Shown here: one piece after another, positions 36,255 to 49,769 of the stretch
How positions within the stretch are numbered: the stretch's first letter is position 1
Layout: the number at the start of each line of letters is the position of its first letter
NCBI RefSeq assembly: GCF_017591425.1
Contig: NW_024465885.1
Location: forward strand, 38,448,501-38,512,500
Length of the DNA: 64,000 nt
Reading direction: 5' to 3'
Source of the DNA: Ochotona curzoniae
Lineage: Eukaryota; Chordata; Mammalia; Lagomorpha; Ochotonidae
Translations under genes and position numbers: made by a program
The notes under the pieces: generated by a model
The model's input: the letters and a program-made list of their open reading frames with translations, nothing else
Database searches by the model: none
What the model was told of the DNA's origin: nothing

Positions 36255-36418
36255 AGCAAGCACTACCTCAGTAGGCACTGTATCGGAGGTGGATATAGGG
36301 TTGTAGTCCGGCCCATTTGGGCAGCGAATAGACACATGGAAAGTTCTCTCTCTCTCTCTTTCTCTGTTCTTCTTTCTCTTTGTATTTCAAATAAATGTAT
36401 CAATTTTTTTAAAAAAAA
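36255..36418 (+). mobile_element. Old CSINE 3' half, plus strand
   Basis: The stretch cccatttgggcagcgaatag, then the CT run (ttctctctctctctctttct) and tatttcaaataaatgtatca, fits the 3' part of a CSINE. The 5' half is missing, where the element abuts the L1 fragment. Confidence 0.48.
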
Positions 36419-36924
36419 TGTCTTTTATCATAAGAGAAAAATAGGAACAAGCATGCATAAATACATGCAAAGGTAATTTAGCTATCCTTGACACCAGCAT
36501 GCTTATCTCGCCTTGAAATAAGGCATGTCTCAGCTCCGCCATAATCTAATCAACAGTCCAAAACATAAAATGTTTATGATCTGCAACAATGTTTATGATC
36601 TGCATGAATTATGCTCCTTACAAATTACTTCATTGTTGATTGACAAAGAGTTTTTATAAGGCAATCAAACAATTGAAGATTCTTTCTGGGCATTGCTAGA
36701 AAGATTCACTCTCATCCTAAAGTAGATTGTTGTACTTTAACACTATAGTAAATATACAGGGGCTCAGATATCTCTTTAGGTAGAAACAGGGTGATAAATC
36801 AGACTTGGGAAAGCACATGTGTTTATAAACTGTTGTCATGGTGTAAACATGAGGGGATCTCAAAATTCTGGTGGAAAAATGAAATCAACAAAGAGCTCAT
36901 TTTAGCACAACTAAACATTTAAAT

Positions 36925-37180
36925 CAAGGGCAGACATTCCTTCTAGCACGTAAGCCTCTGCTTGGGGTGCCCTTGCCCACATGAGAGTAGCTGGACTTGA
37001 CTCCAAGTTGCCCTCCTGATTTTGAGTTCCTGATGTTTCAGACCTTGGAAGTAATCAGTAATAGCCCAAATAGTTGGATTGGCATGCTCTTCAGCCACTT
37101 AAGAAGCCAGACTATACTTTGGCTCCTGGCTTTGACTCCGTCCCTCATCCCCAAAACAAACAAATAGACAAACAAACAAG
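36925..37180 (+). mobile_element. Old CSINE subfamily copy, plus strand
   Basis: Diverged: agcctctgcttggggtgccc, gcccacatgagagtagctgg, gatttgagttcctgatg-like sequence, tggctcctggctttgactcc. An AAAC-rich tail runs to about 37190. Confidence 0.45.
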
Positions 37181-37190
37181 CAAACCTTTT

Positions 37191-39358
37191 ATAGCATTTT
37201 CAAAGTGAACCAGAAGATGTGAGCTTTACTTCTGTGTTTAGTCTCTGTCTATCAAGATAAAAAAATCATACATAGTTTGCACATCACATGTATATTCCAC
37301 ATATGTTTCAAGACCCTTCCTTCAATACTAGACAACTTTAAGGCATCAATTAGCTTAAAAATGTCTTGCATGTTTAAATTTTAACTGTTAACAAGGATGT
37401 TAACAATATACAATTAGCCCTGTAGGGTCTGTTATGAAGGTCCCAGGACTATCTGTTCATCACTCATGTCAGGAATTCCTTATGAGCTCATCCCTATCAT
37501 CAACCGTTATTCCTTCACTATTTGTCTGGCTCTGTTTTCTGTGTGTTTTTGGAAACAGAGAATCACATAAATTTGCTTTAGACATACAAATTTAGAGATT
37601 TGAACTATTAGACCCATTTTCCTCACAAAGTTGGAACACAACAGAGTACAAATCACTTGAGGTCCCTTTCCTGGTGTGCCTTTGGAAACATTAATAGACC
37701 CATTACTTTGTTGAAGTGTGGAATCTGGGAAGCAACTTGCTGTTCCTCCCTGGAGACTGGTAACAACTGTTCTGTTTAGCATCTGGATTATTGAGTCACA
37801 ATTTTTTTTTCACTTTCATTCCCAAACTAAAACATTAAAAAAAATATTTCATAAGCTTTAGAGGATCACTATCAATAGTTATTACTTGTTCACCAGTTTC
37901 TATTCTTATTCGATTCCCTTGTTAGAATCCTGATACTTGCTTTGTTTGGTCTTTGCCAATAATCGAGTAACTATCAGGGATTGCTTAGACCCCAATTGCT
38001 ACCGCATTCCAATGGCACTTGGTTTCACAGAGCGTGTACAAAAAAAGTTGACTCAAATCATACTGATTTAAGTTTCCTAAGATTACGACTATTAAATTGA
38101 AATTGTAATATCTATTGTTCACATGAACTAAGAATTATAAAATAGCTGGATTCATTCAGGCTCCATGCCTGAAAATGTCTTCCAACCATAGTGTTTGTGC
38201 TTAATTAAATTCAGTTGTTTTCCAGGTTTTTTAGCCAAGTGTTCTTAAGTTGAGTGGAAATCTGTTTTTATTTTCGTTCAATGCCAAGAAAACAAGATAT
38301 CAACATATGTCCGATTTAGCAGGAAATGCATCTATCAATACGTACAAGTGATTTTGCAATATGTCTCAAATGAACACATTCATCCAGGGGAGAGGAAAGC
38401 AATCTACAAAAATGACTTTTGCTGCAATAATATAAACAAATTAAATATTTTCATGGTAACAACAGTCTTGTAAAAAAAAGAGACTGGGTCTGGTCCATTT
38501 TTTCAGGAATGTGCAGCTATCAAGAGTTAGTATCTTCTCTGGTTCTTTAATATGTAGTCTGCAAATATCTGCTGTCCTGAAATAAAGAGGAGGGGGAGAA
38601 GTGTTGGAATGCATGGATTTCATTGACACAGAGAACTCCCAAACTCTTCTTATATTTGTGATTTTTATTTAATGCCTGCAATGAGACAAAATCATTGAAT
38701 GTTATCCACCACGCCCTCCACAACCCATGCTTTATTTCAGTCCTGCAGATACTTTGCTTCTTTGGCATAACATCGCTATGAAGACGTGTTGTATGGATTC
38801 TGTTTGCCTTAGTTCATAGCAGCGAGAAGTTTGATATAACATAGCTGATAGACTACTCTTTTCTGCCCTCCCCCTTCCCACGCACAAAATGTCATCAAGA
38901 TGTAGGCAGGGAAGCACATGAGGTAATACACCACATGTGCCAATAGGATATTAATTTCCAAAGAATGTGTCCCAAACAGTTGAGAGTTAGAGGAACGTGT
39001 TCTTAGTTAACTCCCCAAAGGGTGTAACAAAAACTAAATGTGTCTATAAAAAAAAAAGTTTATAAAACATGCATTACATTATGTTCAGATGAGCATAGTT
39101 TTGGGAGTGTTTTTGAACATGCTATGCAAATTTAGCTCTCACAATCTGTATTTTTTCACGAAGGTCCACTCCTAAAAAGAAAACATTTCACATGCTTTAT
39201 TGTGTATCAGTTGAGCAATTAGGGAGCTGGATGTTTTAAGTTTGTGTCAATAGAAAAATATGTAAGTTCCATTCTTTAACTATAATTAACACAGCATTGT
39301 CAGTGCTCATATGCATTCCTTCAGTGAAAATATAGGAGCTTAAAAATGGATGCAGAAT
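37191..39358. other. No feature seen
   Basis: AT-rich unique sequence with only short frames. Confidence 0.5.
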
Positions 39359-39692
39359 GGGCCTGGCATGATAGCACAGTAGTTAAAGTCCTCACCTTGC
39401 ATGAGCAGGGCTCCCCCATGGGCATCGGCTCTAATCCCAGCAGCCCAGCTTCCCATTCAGATCCCTGCTTGTGGCCTGGGAAAGCAGTCAAGGACGGCCC
39501 AAAGCCTTGGGACCCTGCACCCGTGTGGGAGACTCAGAGGAGCTCCTGGCTCCTGGCTTCAGATTGGCTCAGCTCCAGCCACAGCGGTCATTTGGGGAGT
39601 GAACCATTGGACGGAAGATCTTCCTCTCTGTCTCTCCTCCTCTTTGTATATCTGACTTTGCATTAATAATAAATAAATCTTTTTTTTTTTTG
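39359..39692 (+). mobile_element. Young CSINE with a T-rich end
   Basis: Well-preserved head to tail: gggcctggcatgatagcaca, cttgtggcctgggaaagcag, agatcttcctctctgtctct, and aataataaataaatct. The expected run of A after aaataaatct is replaced by about a dozen T, a G and five more T (39680-39697). No clear target duplication was found. Confidence 0.9.
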
Positions 39693-39697
39693 TTTTT

Positions 39698-40047
39698 AGA
39701 TGAGTGTTCCAGAAGGAAGGGCTGACATCATGTTCACTGCAGGGAACTGTGTCTGCATGGCCATCGACCGATACCTACTTCCACAGGAACCCTTCCTCCT
39801 TTGCTTTGTTGCTTTAAATGAAGCTCACCCAGAAAAGGACCACCTGCTATTTCTTCTTCCCCGCTGACATTCAAGCTTCTTGACTGATCTCTAAGTTGAT
39901 TACCCTGAGTCACATGCTCACTAAGTTTCAAATGGCAGCTTTCACAGAGAAGTGTCACGGGAACCATGATCTCTGCTGAAAAGACCCCCCACACATGCTG
40001 GTCCACCTCACCTGGCCATTTCCCTGACAGAACAGATAAGGGGGCAG
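39698..40047. other. No feature assigned
   Basis: Slightly more GC-rich than its surroundings, but no exon, motif or repeat that I can name. The 90-codon minus-strand frame at 39734-40006 is unassigned. Confidence 0.45.
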
Positions 40048-40375
40048 TAAGTGGTGTAGTGCAACACTGCTGCCTGATGCACCAACATCACATATATGTT
40101 CTTGTTTGTACCCTGGCATTTCGACTTCTAATCCGGCTCCCTGCTCATGCCATTAGTAAGGCAGTGGAAAGTGGCCCAAGTACTGGGGCGTTTGCAAGTC
40201 ATGTGGGAGACCTGGATGGAGTGCTTGACTCCTGGCATCAGCTTGGACCAGTATCAGCTGTTGTGACCAGTTGCCGAGTGACCAGCAAAGCAACAAGCTT
40301 TGCCTCTGTGTTTCCCCAACTCTCTCTGCAACTCTTTCAAATTATATATGTATATATGTGTGATTATATGTGTGT
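40048..40375 (+). mobile_element. Old CSINE, plus strand, tail-to-tail with the next
   Basis: Diverged copy: aagtggtgtagtgcaacact, taatccggctccctgctcat, gtcatgtgggagacctggat, tcctggcatcagcttgg. It ends in an expanded AT/GT simple repeat (40338-40385). A 146-codon plus-strand frame (39966-40406) overlaps it and is not a gene. Confidence 0.62.
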
Positions 40376-40384
40376 ATATATATT

Positions 40385-40712
40385 TAATATTTTATTGGAA
40401 ATATAAGATTTATGGAGAGAAGGAGAGACAGAGAGAAATCTTCCAATAAAAAATTATTTTGGGGAGTGAGGAGAAATCTTCACTCCCCAAGCCAGACCTG
40501 AGTTTATCGGAAGCCAGAAACCAAGAGTCTCCTCTGGGCTTTGATGCAAGTGCAGGATCCCAAGGCTTTGAACCATCCTCTACTTCTTTCCTAGACCATA
40601 AACAGGGAGTTAGAGAGGAAGTAGAGCAGCTGGAGCACAGCCAGTGCCCATATGGGATCCTAGCATTTGCATGGTGAGGATTTAACCATTTAGCCATTGT
40701 GCTGGTGCCCCC
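40385..40712 (-). mobile_element. CSINE, minus strand, with an inserted hairpin
   Basis: Reversed CSINE with its tail at the left (ttaatattttattggaaata). The head is at the right (cagtgcccatatgggatcct, then ttgtgctggtgcccc). Between the aaatcttcc block and the cactccccaa block lies about 38 extra bp, which create an 11-bp perfect inverted repeat (see 40459-40490). Confidence 0.87.
40459..40490. repeat. Perfect 11-bp inverted repeat (hairpin)
   Basis: Left arm ttggggagtga at 40459-40469 and right arm tcactccccaa at 40480-40490 are exact complements across a 10-nt loop. The direct repeat gagaaatcttc also occurs at 40433-40443 and 40471-40481. Confidence 0.95.
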
Positions 40713-41040
40713 CAAATTAAATATATAAAAATAAAAGAGTAGGAAAACAGATACTTAAGCATATCTAAGTGACTTTCAGGTATCTATTCATGAATCCTGA
40801 AAATTCAGGACTTTATCTTGCACCTAAAAATTTCAACACGGTAAAGCAATTATTTTATGTCTTTCACTTTAAAATCCATGCCAAAAGTTATCACCGCTAT
40901 AAAAAAGCACATTGCACTATGCACTATATTTTCAAGGCAATTTTAGACTTTTTTGGTAGCTATAACTCTTTTTGAAATGCAGTAACATTAGCCATTCTGT
41001 GCACACAGTTTTTATTTCCATGGCTGAAAATACTTTTTCA

Positions 41041-41580
41041 ATTTTTTTTTGCCTCTCTTTTTATTATTATCATTTAATGATGCAGTTCCGTAGGCCCTAG
41101 GGTTTCTCTTATCCGCTCTCCAAATTCCCTTCCCTCTGCTCCCCCAACTAAGTTCCCCTAAATTATTGCTATAGTATAGTTCTTCATAAATAGTCATATG
41201 TCCATCATTGTGAGCATGGACAATGAAAGAGAGCCCTGCATTCTATTATTAAGATATAATTAACAGTTTCATTGGGAGTTCATCTTTGATCTAAAAGTAG
41301 AGCTACATACAGCATTGTATCCTCACATCTGGACATGGTATTCTCCATTACGCGATTACTGTACATCCCCTTAAATAAAACACCACAATACAAAATCAAC
41401 AACAGGAAGAGAAACAGCGATTTACAATGCCATGAAGTTAAATAATATGCTACTGGATATGATAGTCTCCATTACAAGTTATTGTACATCCCCTTAAATA
41501 AAAAGCCACTAAACAAAATCCACAACAGGAGGCAAATAAGAAATTAAATATGCCATAAAGTTAAACATACTTTTTTAATG
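41041..41580 (-). mobile_element. LINE-1 3'-end fragment, minus strand, with tandem unit
   Basis: It begins at a T-run, continues atgatgcagttccgtaggcc and a C-rich stretch (41117-41156), then gtccatcattgtgagcatgg. This is the reverse of the copy at 5940-6515. From about 41342, two copies of a 124-bp unit follow; tctccatta occurs at 41342 and 41466, with tgtacatccccttaaataaa in both. It is 5'-truncated. Confidence 0.7.
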
Positions 41581-42684
41581 AAAAGAATAGAGATTTTGTT
41601 TGCAGAGCTTAAAAAATTGCATTGTGTAAAAACTTTACTAAATTCTTCTTGCAACAGCTTAGTTTCAGAAATTCGTCTATTTCTTGTAAAATGCTACTTC
41701 TGATGACAAAGGAAATGGCAACAGTCCCAAGGCGGAAAGAGCCACATTATGTCAATGAGAATAATGGTCTTTGTACCACCTGGATTGTCTTTGCGTCTCA
41801 GGATTTTAATTTAACTAAAAAGGCATTTTTTTTTTTAAATTTCAAGTTTCCATATTAAGAATTTCAGTGACTCAAATACTGTCATATATTTATTATGTTT
41901 TAGAAACTATATTTTGTATGAATTTAATTCATAATACTTTAACTTACAGATTCACTGAAAAGTAGAATCTGAGAATTTGCCCTAGGATGGGAACTGACAT
42001 GAAAATAAGGCCACATTCCTGTGCCAAGAGCTTCGCAATGAGCAGGAAAATCAACAAATGCTAACACTGTGCTTGAGGAGGTATCAGAGGCAGGGAAAAC
42101 CCAGAAGTGGAAAAGTGCGGTGTCACGGTTGATGATGCAAAGGAAGTGAGATGATATGTTATCACAATCGAAGGGGAGGCTTCAGTAACCTTAGCCCTAA
42201 ATTACCAATCATAATTTGATTCAGAAAGCTAAAATTACCATACAGTTTAATGGCTATCTTTCTTGTTGCATAAGCCTATCAGACGCCTGCCTTCTCCCTT
42301 CTGGGTGAAGGTATGAATCACATTGACTCAGCTATTATCATTTTAGCGGTTTTCTCTATTCCTGATGACAAGATGCTAGCCCCCAATTGTTTTCTTTCAG
42401 AAGAAAAAGAAAAATATGTAAATGTGACAGTGCAATGGAAATAAGACTGTTTTCACAAAAGAGGTGGGCTTTCCTTTTAAGATTTCACACGGTAAATTTC
42501 ACTATCAGTAATTAATTTAGCAAATTTGTATGTTTGTTGCCTGTAAGAGGCTACTATTTTAATGCAATGACCCATCTCACTTTTCATATTTTAAAAATAT
42601 TTTTGAAATTTGTTGTAGATAATATTTAGGCTGAATGTAATTGTATATATCCTGAAAGGGTACCTTAAAATATTAATACAGGGA
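41581..42684. other. No feature seen
   Basis: Unique sequence with no gene recognised. Confidence 0.5.
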
Positions 42685-42990
42685 TGGACGCTTGGACTAC
42701 CGATTCCTATGTCCCTTGGGATACTTTGGTTCCTAATACAGTACGTACGTTTGATCTCAGTTCCATTTCAGATTCAAGCTTCCTGATAATGCATATTCTG
42801 CGATCCAGAAGATGACAGTTCTAGTTACAGAGCGCCCTGAACACACGTGTTAGGTAGCCCTAACACATGGACAAAGTCCTGGATTCTTAGCTTTTATGTG
42901 GCTTTGCTGGAACTATTGCAGTCATTATAGAGGAAACAATGGAGTAAGATTTCTCACTGTAACTGTTTTTCTGCCTTTCATAGATAAACA
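42685..42990 (+). mobile_element. Old CSINE subfamily copy, plus strand
   Basis: Weak but ordered match: tggactaccgattcctatgt, cagattcaagcttcctgata, atgcatattctgcgatccag, tagccctaacacatgg, and tttttctgcctttcatagat at the tail side. Confidence 0.43.
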
Positions 42991-45900
42991 AACTGTAAAC
43001 AAACAATACAAACAACTAAGTAAAGAGAAGCTTAAAATAGAAATACAGCTTACTTGCCCCAAAGAGACAGTATTGTGTCAGTTAAAAAAAAGTAATGACT
43101 CACATTTCTGTTCATTTTGGAAAAGACAGTTGACTTAGATACTGGGAACGCTACTTTGCCATGCAAAAGCTAAACAAACAAAAAACATGCTTAAAGGCAT
43201 GTATCTGTGATGACAGAAAAAGTCTCAGATCACCCAAAAAGAGCATCCTGGAAATATCTGGAGAAATCACAGCTCAGGAAAAACACAAATCAACGAGTAT
43301 TTACGTCAGCAAATTTATCTTGTATAAAATCTAAGAGTATGTTACATATATTTCTGCATATCTGACAGTACTCAGACAAAATTTGTTCTAAGTCTACAAA
43401 ATAAAGACTAAAAGATGCTATCACATGCTACTCAGCTATCTCTATTCAAGGAAATACAAAAAAAAAACAAAGAAAGGTTTGACAACTTCTCAAACGCCAA
43501 TAGTATTCTTTATAACAACTGGCATTTTTCTTAGAAGACTTTAGTTTTTTTGATGATTATTTGGATTTCAAAAGCAATTTTAAAAAATCACCTATGTCTT
43601 CTGGGTGTGGTTATAAGCAAAACTGTTAATGCCACTATTCTTGTTTTCTTTTTACTGAAATGTTAAAACAATGATGTGGTAGAAAATACAAAGTTAAGAG
43701 GAACAATTTTGAAAAGTCTTCCCACATTTTCCATGCTTAAATTGAAGCAATACGGTATCACAATAATACAAATAGCTTCTTAGAAAGAGGGAAAGAATAA
43801 ACACTGTCTTTCATTATGATGCTGTAAAATTTAACAATTGTTGCAAAAGCTTCAGAGTGATGCAAAAGCATCTCAAGCGAGAGTCATGAGACACAGACAA
43901 TTGGAGTTCTGGGAGATGCATACAATTTTAGGAGAATATATATATACATATGAGTTTTAAAGAATTTTTTTCTGCATTTGATTATATTACATTTAAAATG
44001 GAACTTCAGGATGGTTCATGTGCTAACAGTTCCATTTTATAAAACTGTACACTTTAATTAAGAACAGAAAGAAATATCCCCCAAGAAATAGATAAAATAT
44101 ATTCCTCTGCTACTGCTACACATTTGTTAATAAAAATTCATCTGTTCATAAAAAAATCACTTCATGTCCTATTCAACACAAAATCTCTAAAGTCTCATCT
44201 GGTAGAAAAGCATGAGAGCCCAGTGGAACTGTGTGTATATACAAATGTGTGTATACTTGTATATATAAAAATATTTTCATAAAGTGGTTTCTGCTAAAAG
44301 TTTTAGGTCTTATTTCTTCAATTTCTGTGTCTTATTGTACCTTACAAAATTTGCTTAATCTGCATTGTGTGAAATTATTTGATGTTTTCTTGGAATAAAC
44401 AATTTTGGGTAAAAACCTGCGGATTTACTGGAAAGTTTAAATAAAGAAAATTTAAACAAAGAAAAAGCATAATGAGGGTGCAAATTTTCAGGAAGGACAA
44501 TACTGAATAAAATAAATGAAATGCACTTTTGAATAATAATGATAGGCAAAATTGAATAAATGTTATTTTACTGGATTTCCGCTGCAGGCATCAGACATAA
44601 ACAAACTTTATTTCAAGGTATGGATACCATAACCCTCCCACATATTGAAAGTTATTTAGAATCATATAACCTAGAATGCATTACAAGATGATTTTTTTTC
44701 TATATCTGAGTTTACCATTAAATTCTCATTAAGTTTTCATTATCAAAGGTAGTTGTACATAAAATTACTCAAGGTGTCTTTTCCAGGATACAAGCCCAGA
44801 GTATATTACATACACTTTTTTTTTCATACCGTTATTTATACAATAGGTCATGCTGAGAGAAACTTCTTGAATTACTGAAAAATCTAATTCAAACATAGAC
44901 AAAAATTGTATGGTTGAAAAATGTTGCAGGGCTTATACTTGCATTTTAAAATGATTCTTAAAAAAAAAACCAAAGAAACAAAAAACTTATTCTCCGGTTG
45001 GATTTTAGATGAATTTCATTTGCCAGCAATAATTTATTACTGAGAACCAGAAAACTTAAAACTCAGAATATGATTCTTCTAAAGGATATCTGGGCGGTAA
45101 ATACTAATAAGCATTTCTGCTTGTTTTCTGCAAGTGCTTGACATAGTGAGGTCATTTGAAATCCCTTTTAATAGAACCCTGATGGCATGTTGGGAAATTA
45201 GTACTTTCTTGATTTAACATGGATTCTGCATTAGTAACTGATTTGATTTTGACCTTAATGGCAGCCATTAAATCAGGAAGGATGTTCATTTTCTTCCAGA
45301 GGAACATCATGCTTCCTAAGCATCTCATTCTGCATATATTATTTTCATTATACTCCCATCATATGATCATAATTTAAACAATTTTTCTAGTACTTAAAAC
45401 AGAAAAAGCACAATGTATCAAAGAGATATCTGTATGACTACATTTAAAGCAGCTGGTCACAACAGCAAAATAGGGATTCGAGCGTTCATCATCAGGTAAG
45501 GAAAACATACCTTTATACTCCACTTTAACATTAAAAATGAGAACAAAGTTCACTTAGTACATTATTTTCATTTATCCAATATGACCTAGGGAATCTGATG
45601 CTAACATGAAATTAATACAAAATTTACTAACAGGATGTTATACATTAATTTCATTGTTGCTGCTTTTCAAAGATTTTACTATTTGTTGTACATTTGACAA
45701 TGAAACACATCTCAATTTGAAATACTTTCACTGTAAATACTTAGTAGCTACCTGTGCCTTCAGGGCTCTATAGGTATTGAATCTGATTCTATGTCACCCA
45801 AAGACACGATACTTTTAGTTGATGAAAGATAATCTTAAAATTTTCTCCAAGTACCTAAATTTCTACGAAACCCAACTAGCCCAGGTAGCACTAATGGGAT

Positions 45901-46611
45901 TAAATCCAAAAGGAAAGAAAGAAAAGATATTCTAACTTAACTATAAAACTGAAAAACAGTTAATTGCCGTAAGTTATGAAATATTATTATGTAGTTACAA
46001 TTTTAGGTTCAGAGTAACATCCACAAAACAAATTATATATTTAGTTTGGAAAAATGTGGTTTATTTACTCAACTGAATTCTATAAATAATCATTGATCAC
46101 AATAAGGTGCTTGGTCATTATGGTGAACAAACAGTAATCCTTTCCTCCGGAGACAGAATGTTCATTGCTTTGGTTATTCAAAGTAGCCTACATAGTTCCA
46201 AACTAGAGAGGGTATAAAAAAATCCTCCTAGGATATGTGGGAAACATGTTTTGCTTGATACCTAGATTTATTTCCCAAAACATGGAAGCAAGGTTATATT
46301 ACAAGAAAATGTTGTTACAATTACTTTATAATGTAAATATGTTAATATCAAATTATTTGAATGCAATTAGATATAGCATTTTTATCTCTAAAGGACTCAT
46401 TCTCAGGTGTTATTTCAGAGTGAAGAATTTGAACACACATTAATTATCTTTGTAATAGAAAATTCATAGGAACCTCTTTCTTTCATTAAAGTACAGCCAA
46501 CCTTGATTCCACTCATCCAGCTGAATGATTCGCTTTCAAATAATCCCATTATTTTTAGATGTGTCCCAAATTGAAGTAAGTGAACAGTGAGAGAATTAAG
46601 AAAGGACATCT
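42991..46611. other. AT-rich unique sequence, no gene seen
   Basis: About 3.6 kb without any element that I can identify, which is unusual for this repeat-dense window. Short A-runs and TA/GT-rich patches occur (43938-43950, 44229-44273). Open frames are under 85 codons. Confidence 0.5.
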
Positions 46612-46880
46612 TGAGCTGGTAAAGCTGCCAGCTACCATGGCAACATCTATATGGACACCAGTTCATACCCTGGCTTCTCCAGCTCCTATCTAGCTCTTTG
46701 ATAATGGCCTGGGAAATCTAGAAGACGGCCCAAGTACTTGGGTCAGTGTCACCAACACGGGATATTCACATGAAGTTCTTGGCTTTCACCTGTGGGCCAA
46801 CTGGGAAGTGAGCTAGATCTCTGTAACTCTGTGAAAGCAAAAACAATAAACTGTTTAAAAGAACTTAAAAAAAAAACTTT
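46612..46880 (+). mobile_element. Old CSINE, plus strand
   Basis: Copy with gagctggtaaagctgccagc, ggacaccagttcataccctg, aatggcctgggaaatctaga, cggcccaagtacttgggtca and an A-rich end. It lacks part of the 3' body. Confidence 0.7.
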
Positions 46881-47926
46881 AAAAACATACACATTTGCTT
46901 TTAACAAAAACGCCACATGCTAGAAAAGAAAAAAAAAAAATTTCCTATTAGAGTAAAAATTCTGAATGTTATCATTTGATGATAGAAAATCAAGACTTTT
47001 ATACATTAGTTTATATTCAAGCACTGATTCTTAAATATCACATCAATTTTTATTTTATGTCTCAAACCTTGACTCTTATTAAAATGGCTCATCTATAAAA
47101 GGCACCTTCCACTGTTATACTTTCTCCCATTTCCTGTGTTGGAAAGTGATTTGTACTTCCTCTTGTTTAGGGTTCTATATTGCTTTCACTTAAATATGTC
47201 CTCCAAAATGTACACATTATAAATTGAATTTTTAATACAGCAGGGCTAGTGGCTTGGAGGCTAACTGGAAATGCTTAGGTCTTGAAGGTTCCATGAATGA
47301 ATTAATAATGATGCTAAAAGTGATTGATGTTTCCATCTGATTCTCTCATATGGCAACATTTTTTTTGGAGCAAGAATCAGTATCAATTAACAATCTATGT
47401 ACAATTGCAACTATTTTATTTCATCACAGTGCTAACTTACATTCTTTGGGTGCTATGTCCTTTAGGGGTTAGTGCAACTGAACTTACATATCAACAACTG
47501 TTGTCTGAACTGCAACTGTAAAGATTTCTGAATTATTTATTGTTCACTCCTATCAAACATATCCTAATTAACTCCCACAACATACTATTTATCTGACGTT
47601 TTTCCTTAGGATGTCACTGAAAATAAGTAGTGACACTTTTCATTCTGTAGGTGAGCCATTCTCCCTGTGTTCGAAGATTCATTGCAATGTGACATGTTCA
47701 TTATTCAGGAGTTGTGGTAATCTGAAGGCCGCCCTGTATTCTATGACAAAAGGCATTTGAAAACTGACAAAACTGCTACAGGACATGAATGCTTACACAC
47801 ATACGCCACAGTGTAATCCCTGAGGCCACAGACATGGGATGAGCCGGATATGTTTATGACAAATAATAGCAATCTATTTTGATATATTATGTTTTATAAA
47901 CTGTCCTGTCTTTTTAATAAATCTTC
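46881..47926. other. No feature seen
   Basis: AT-rich unique sequence up to the target repeat of the ENO1 retrocopy. Confidence 0.5.
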
Positions 47927-48378
<452 letters not shown>

Positions 48379-48629
48379 ATATCAACATAATGGATTTACT
48401 TGGACTCTTTCTGATATTGTTCTTTACAATATGTAGTAGTAGTAGTTGTTGTTGTTTTAACCCCTGGAAGGCATCTGATGGCCAAAATAAATGAGATAGC
48501 AAACAGATAAAGAATATACACACTTATTAATCTTGAGTAAGTTGTATGATTCATTGCATGTGTGTATGCATGTGCAGCATTGGAGATTTAAAACTGTTGC
48601 ATTACTATTGTTATTTATGCTCATTTCTT

Positions 48630-48922
48630 TTAAAATGACAAGGCAGAGTGGGAAAAGAGAGTGAAAGAGAGAGAGAGTGTGTGTGTGTGTTTCCTATCAG
48701 CTGGTTCACTCTCCAACAGACTACATAGAATGCTAGGCCAGGACAGAAGCAGGAGGTTAGAGTGCAACCACATCACCCATCAGGGATTCAATTACTTCAG
48801 TCATAACATCCATGTATCAGCTGAAAGCTGCATCAGAAATGGAGGGTTCAAGCCCTCCAATATAGATGTGGGTGGATATACCCAGCTGCTACTTAACCAT
48901 TGAAACAAATGTCCACCTCAGC
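48630..48922 (-). mobile_element. Old CSINE, minus strand
   Basis: Reversed: gacaaggcagagtgggaaaa, the agagagagagtgtgtgtgtg run, tcagctggttcactctccaa, and a worn body and head. Confidence 0.57.
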
Positions 48923-49769
48923 TATCATTTATAAAGGATATTTTTAAAATTAGAGAAACACAGAATCTTAAAATAGAAGCATTACAGCGCAGATGATTCA
49001 CTCTCTCATTATTGAAATGATGTTGCACATATGAAAGATGAAAATTGCTATGGTTCATCTTTATTCTCTGCTGTTGTTAGATAGCTGTCAGCCCTTCTTT
49101 CCTCCTTGATGAATATTGCCATACTGACATGTTTTTGCTTAACAATAATGATAATAAAAAGCTTTCAGTTATTACATTGATTTGAAGTCAAATGATGAAT
49201 TTCCAATTTGAAATAAAAAGTAAAGATATTTTTAAACTATATACTGTGATTTAGGAATGTCTATATTAAAGCCTCTCACTCTAATATGTAATTAGCAACA
49301 CTCTGGCAGCCACCCAGGGCATCTTAGAGTTTCTGATCCTAGATTTTACAAGTGTGGGAAATAATTCAATGTGTAGTTGTTAAAAAAAAAAATAAGCATT
49401 TTTAAAAGTACCACATGTTTCTTTAGGGACTCAGGAATCAGGGGATTTTATATTTAAGCATTTTTGTTTAAGATGATGAAATTAAAAACAATTAGATATG
49501 CTATCTACTAATAACTGGTAAACCTGTGGTTGCGGAAATAATAATATCAGCTGAATGTTGGTAATACTGCTATGTACTCGATGGGACAGAAAACACTCCC
49601 AGCTTATTTGGTGATAACAAAAAAGTTGATTAAGATGTTCTTAAAATCTTTTCAATGGAAGACCATTTTATATATTTCAAGTCAAATAGCCCAATAGTAT
49701 TGACTACTGTGATTATAGCTGTATTAATAACAGTTTTGCTTTTTTTCTAAAAAAAAAAAAATCAGTCTC
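48923..49769. other. No feature seen
   Basis: AT-rich sequence with no gene or repeat recognised. A T-run and an A-run (49740-49763) mark the left edge of the viral remnant. Confidence 0.45.

Noticed and set aside
39966..40406. 146-codon plus-strand open frame, the longest in the window
   Set aside because: It lies across an old CSINE and ends in an AT/GT microsatellite. There is no domain or codon pattern of a gene.
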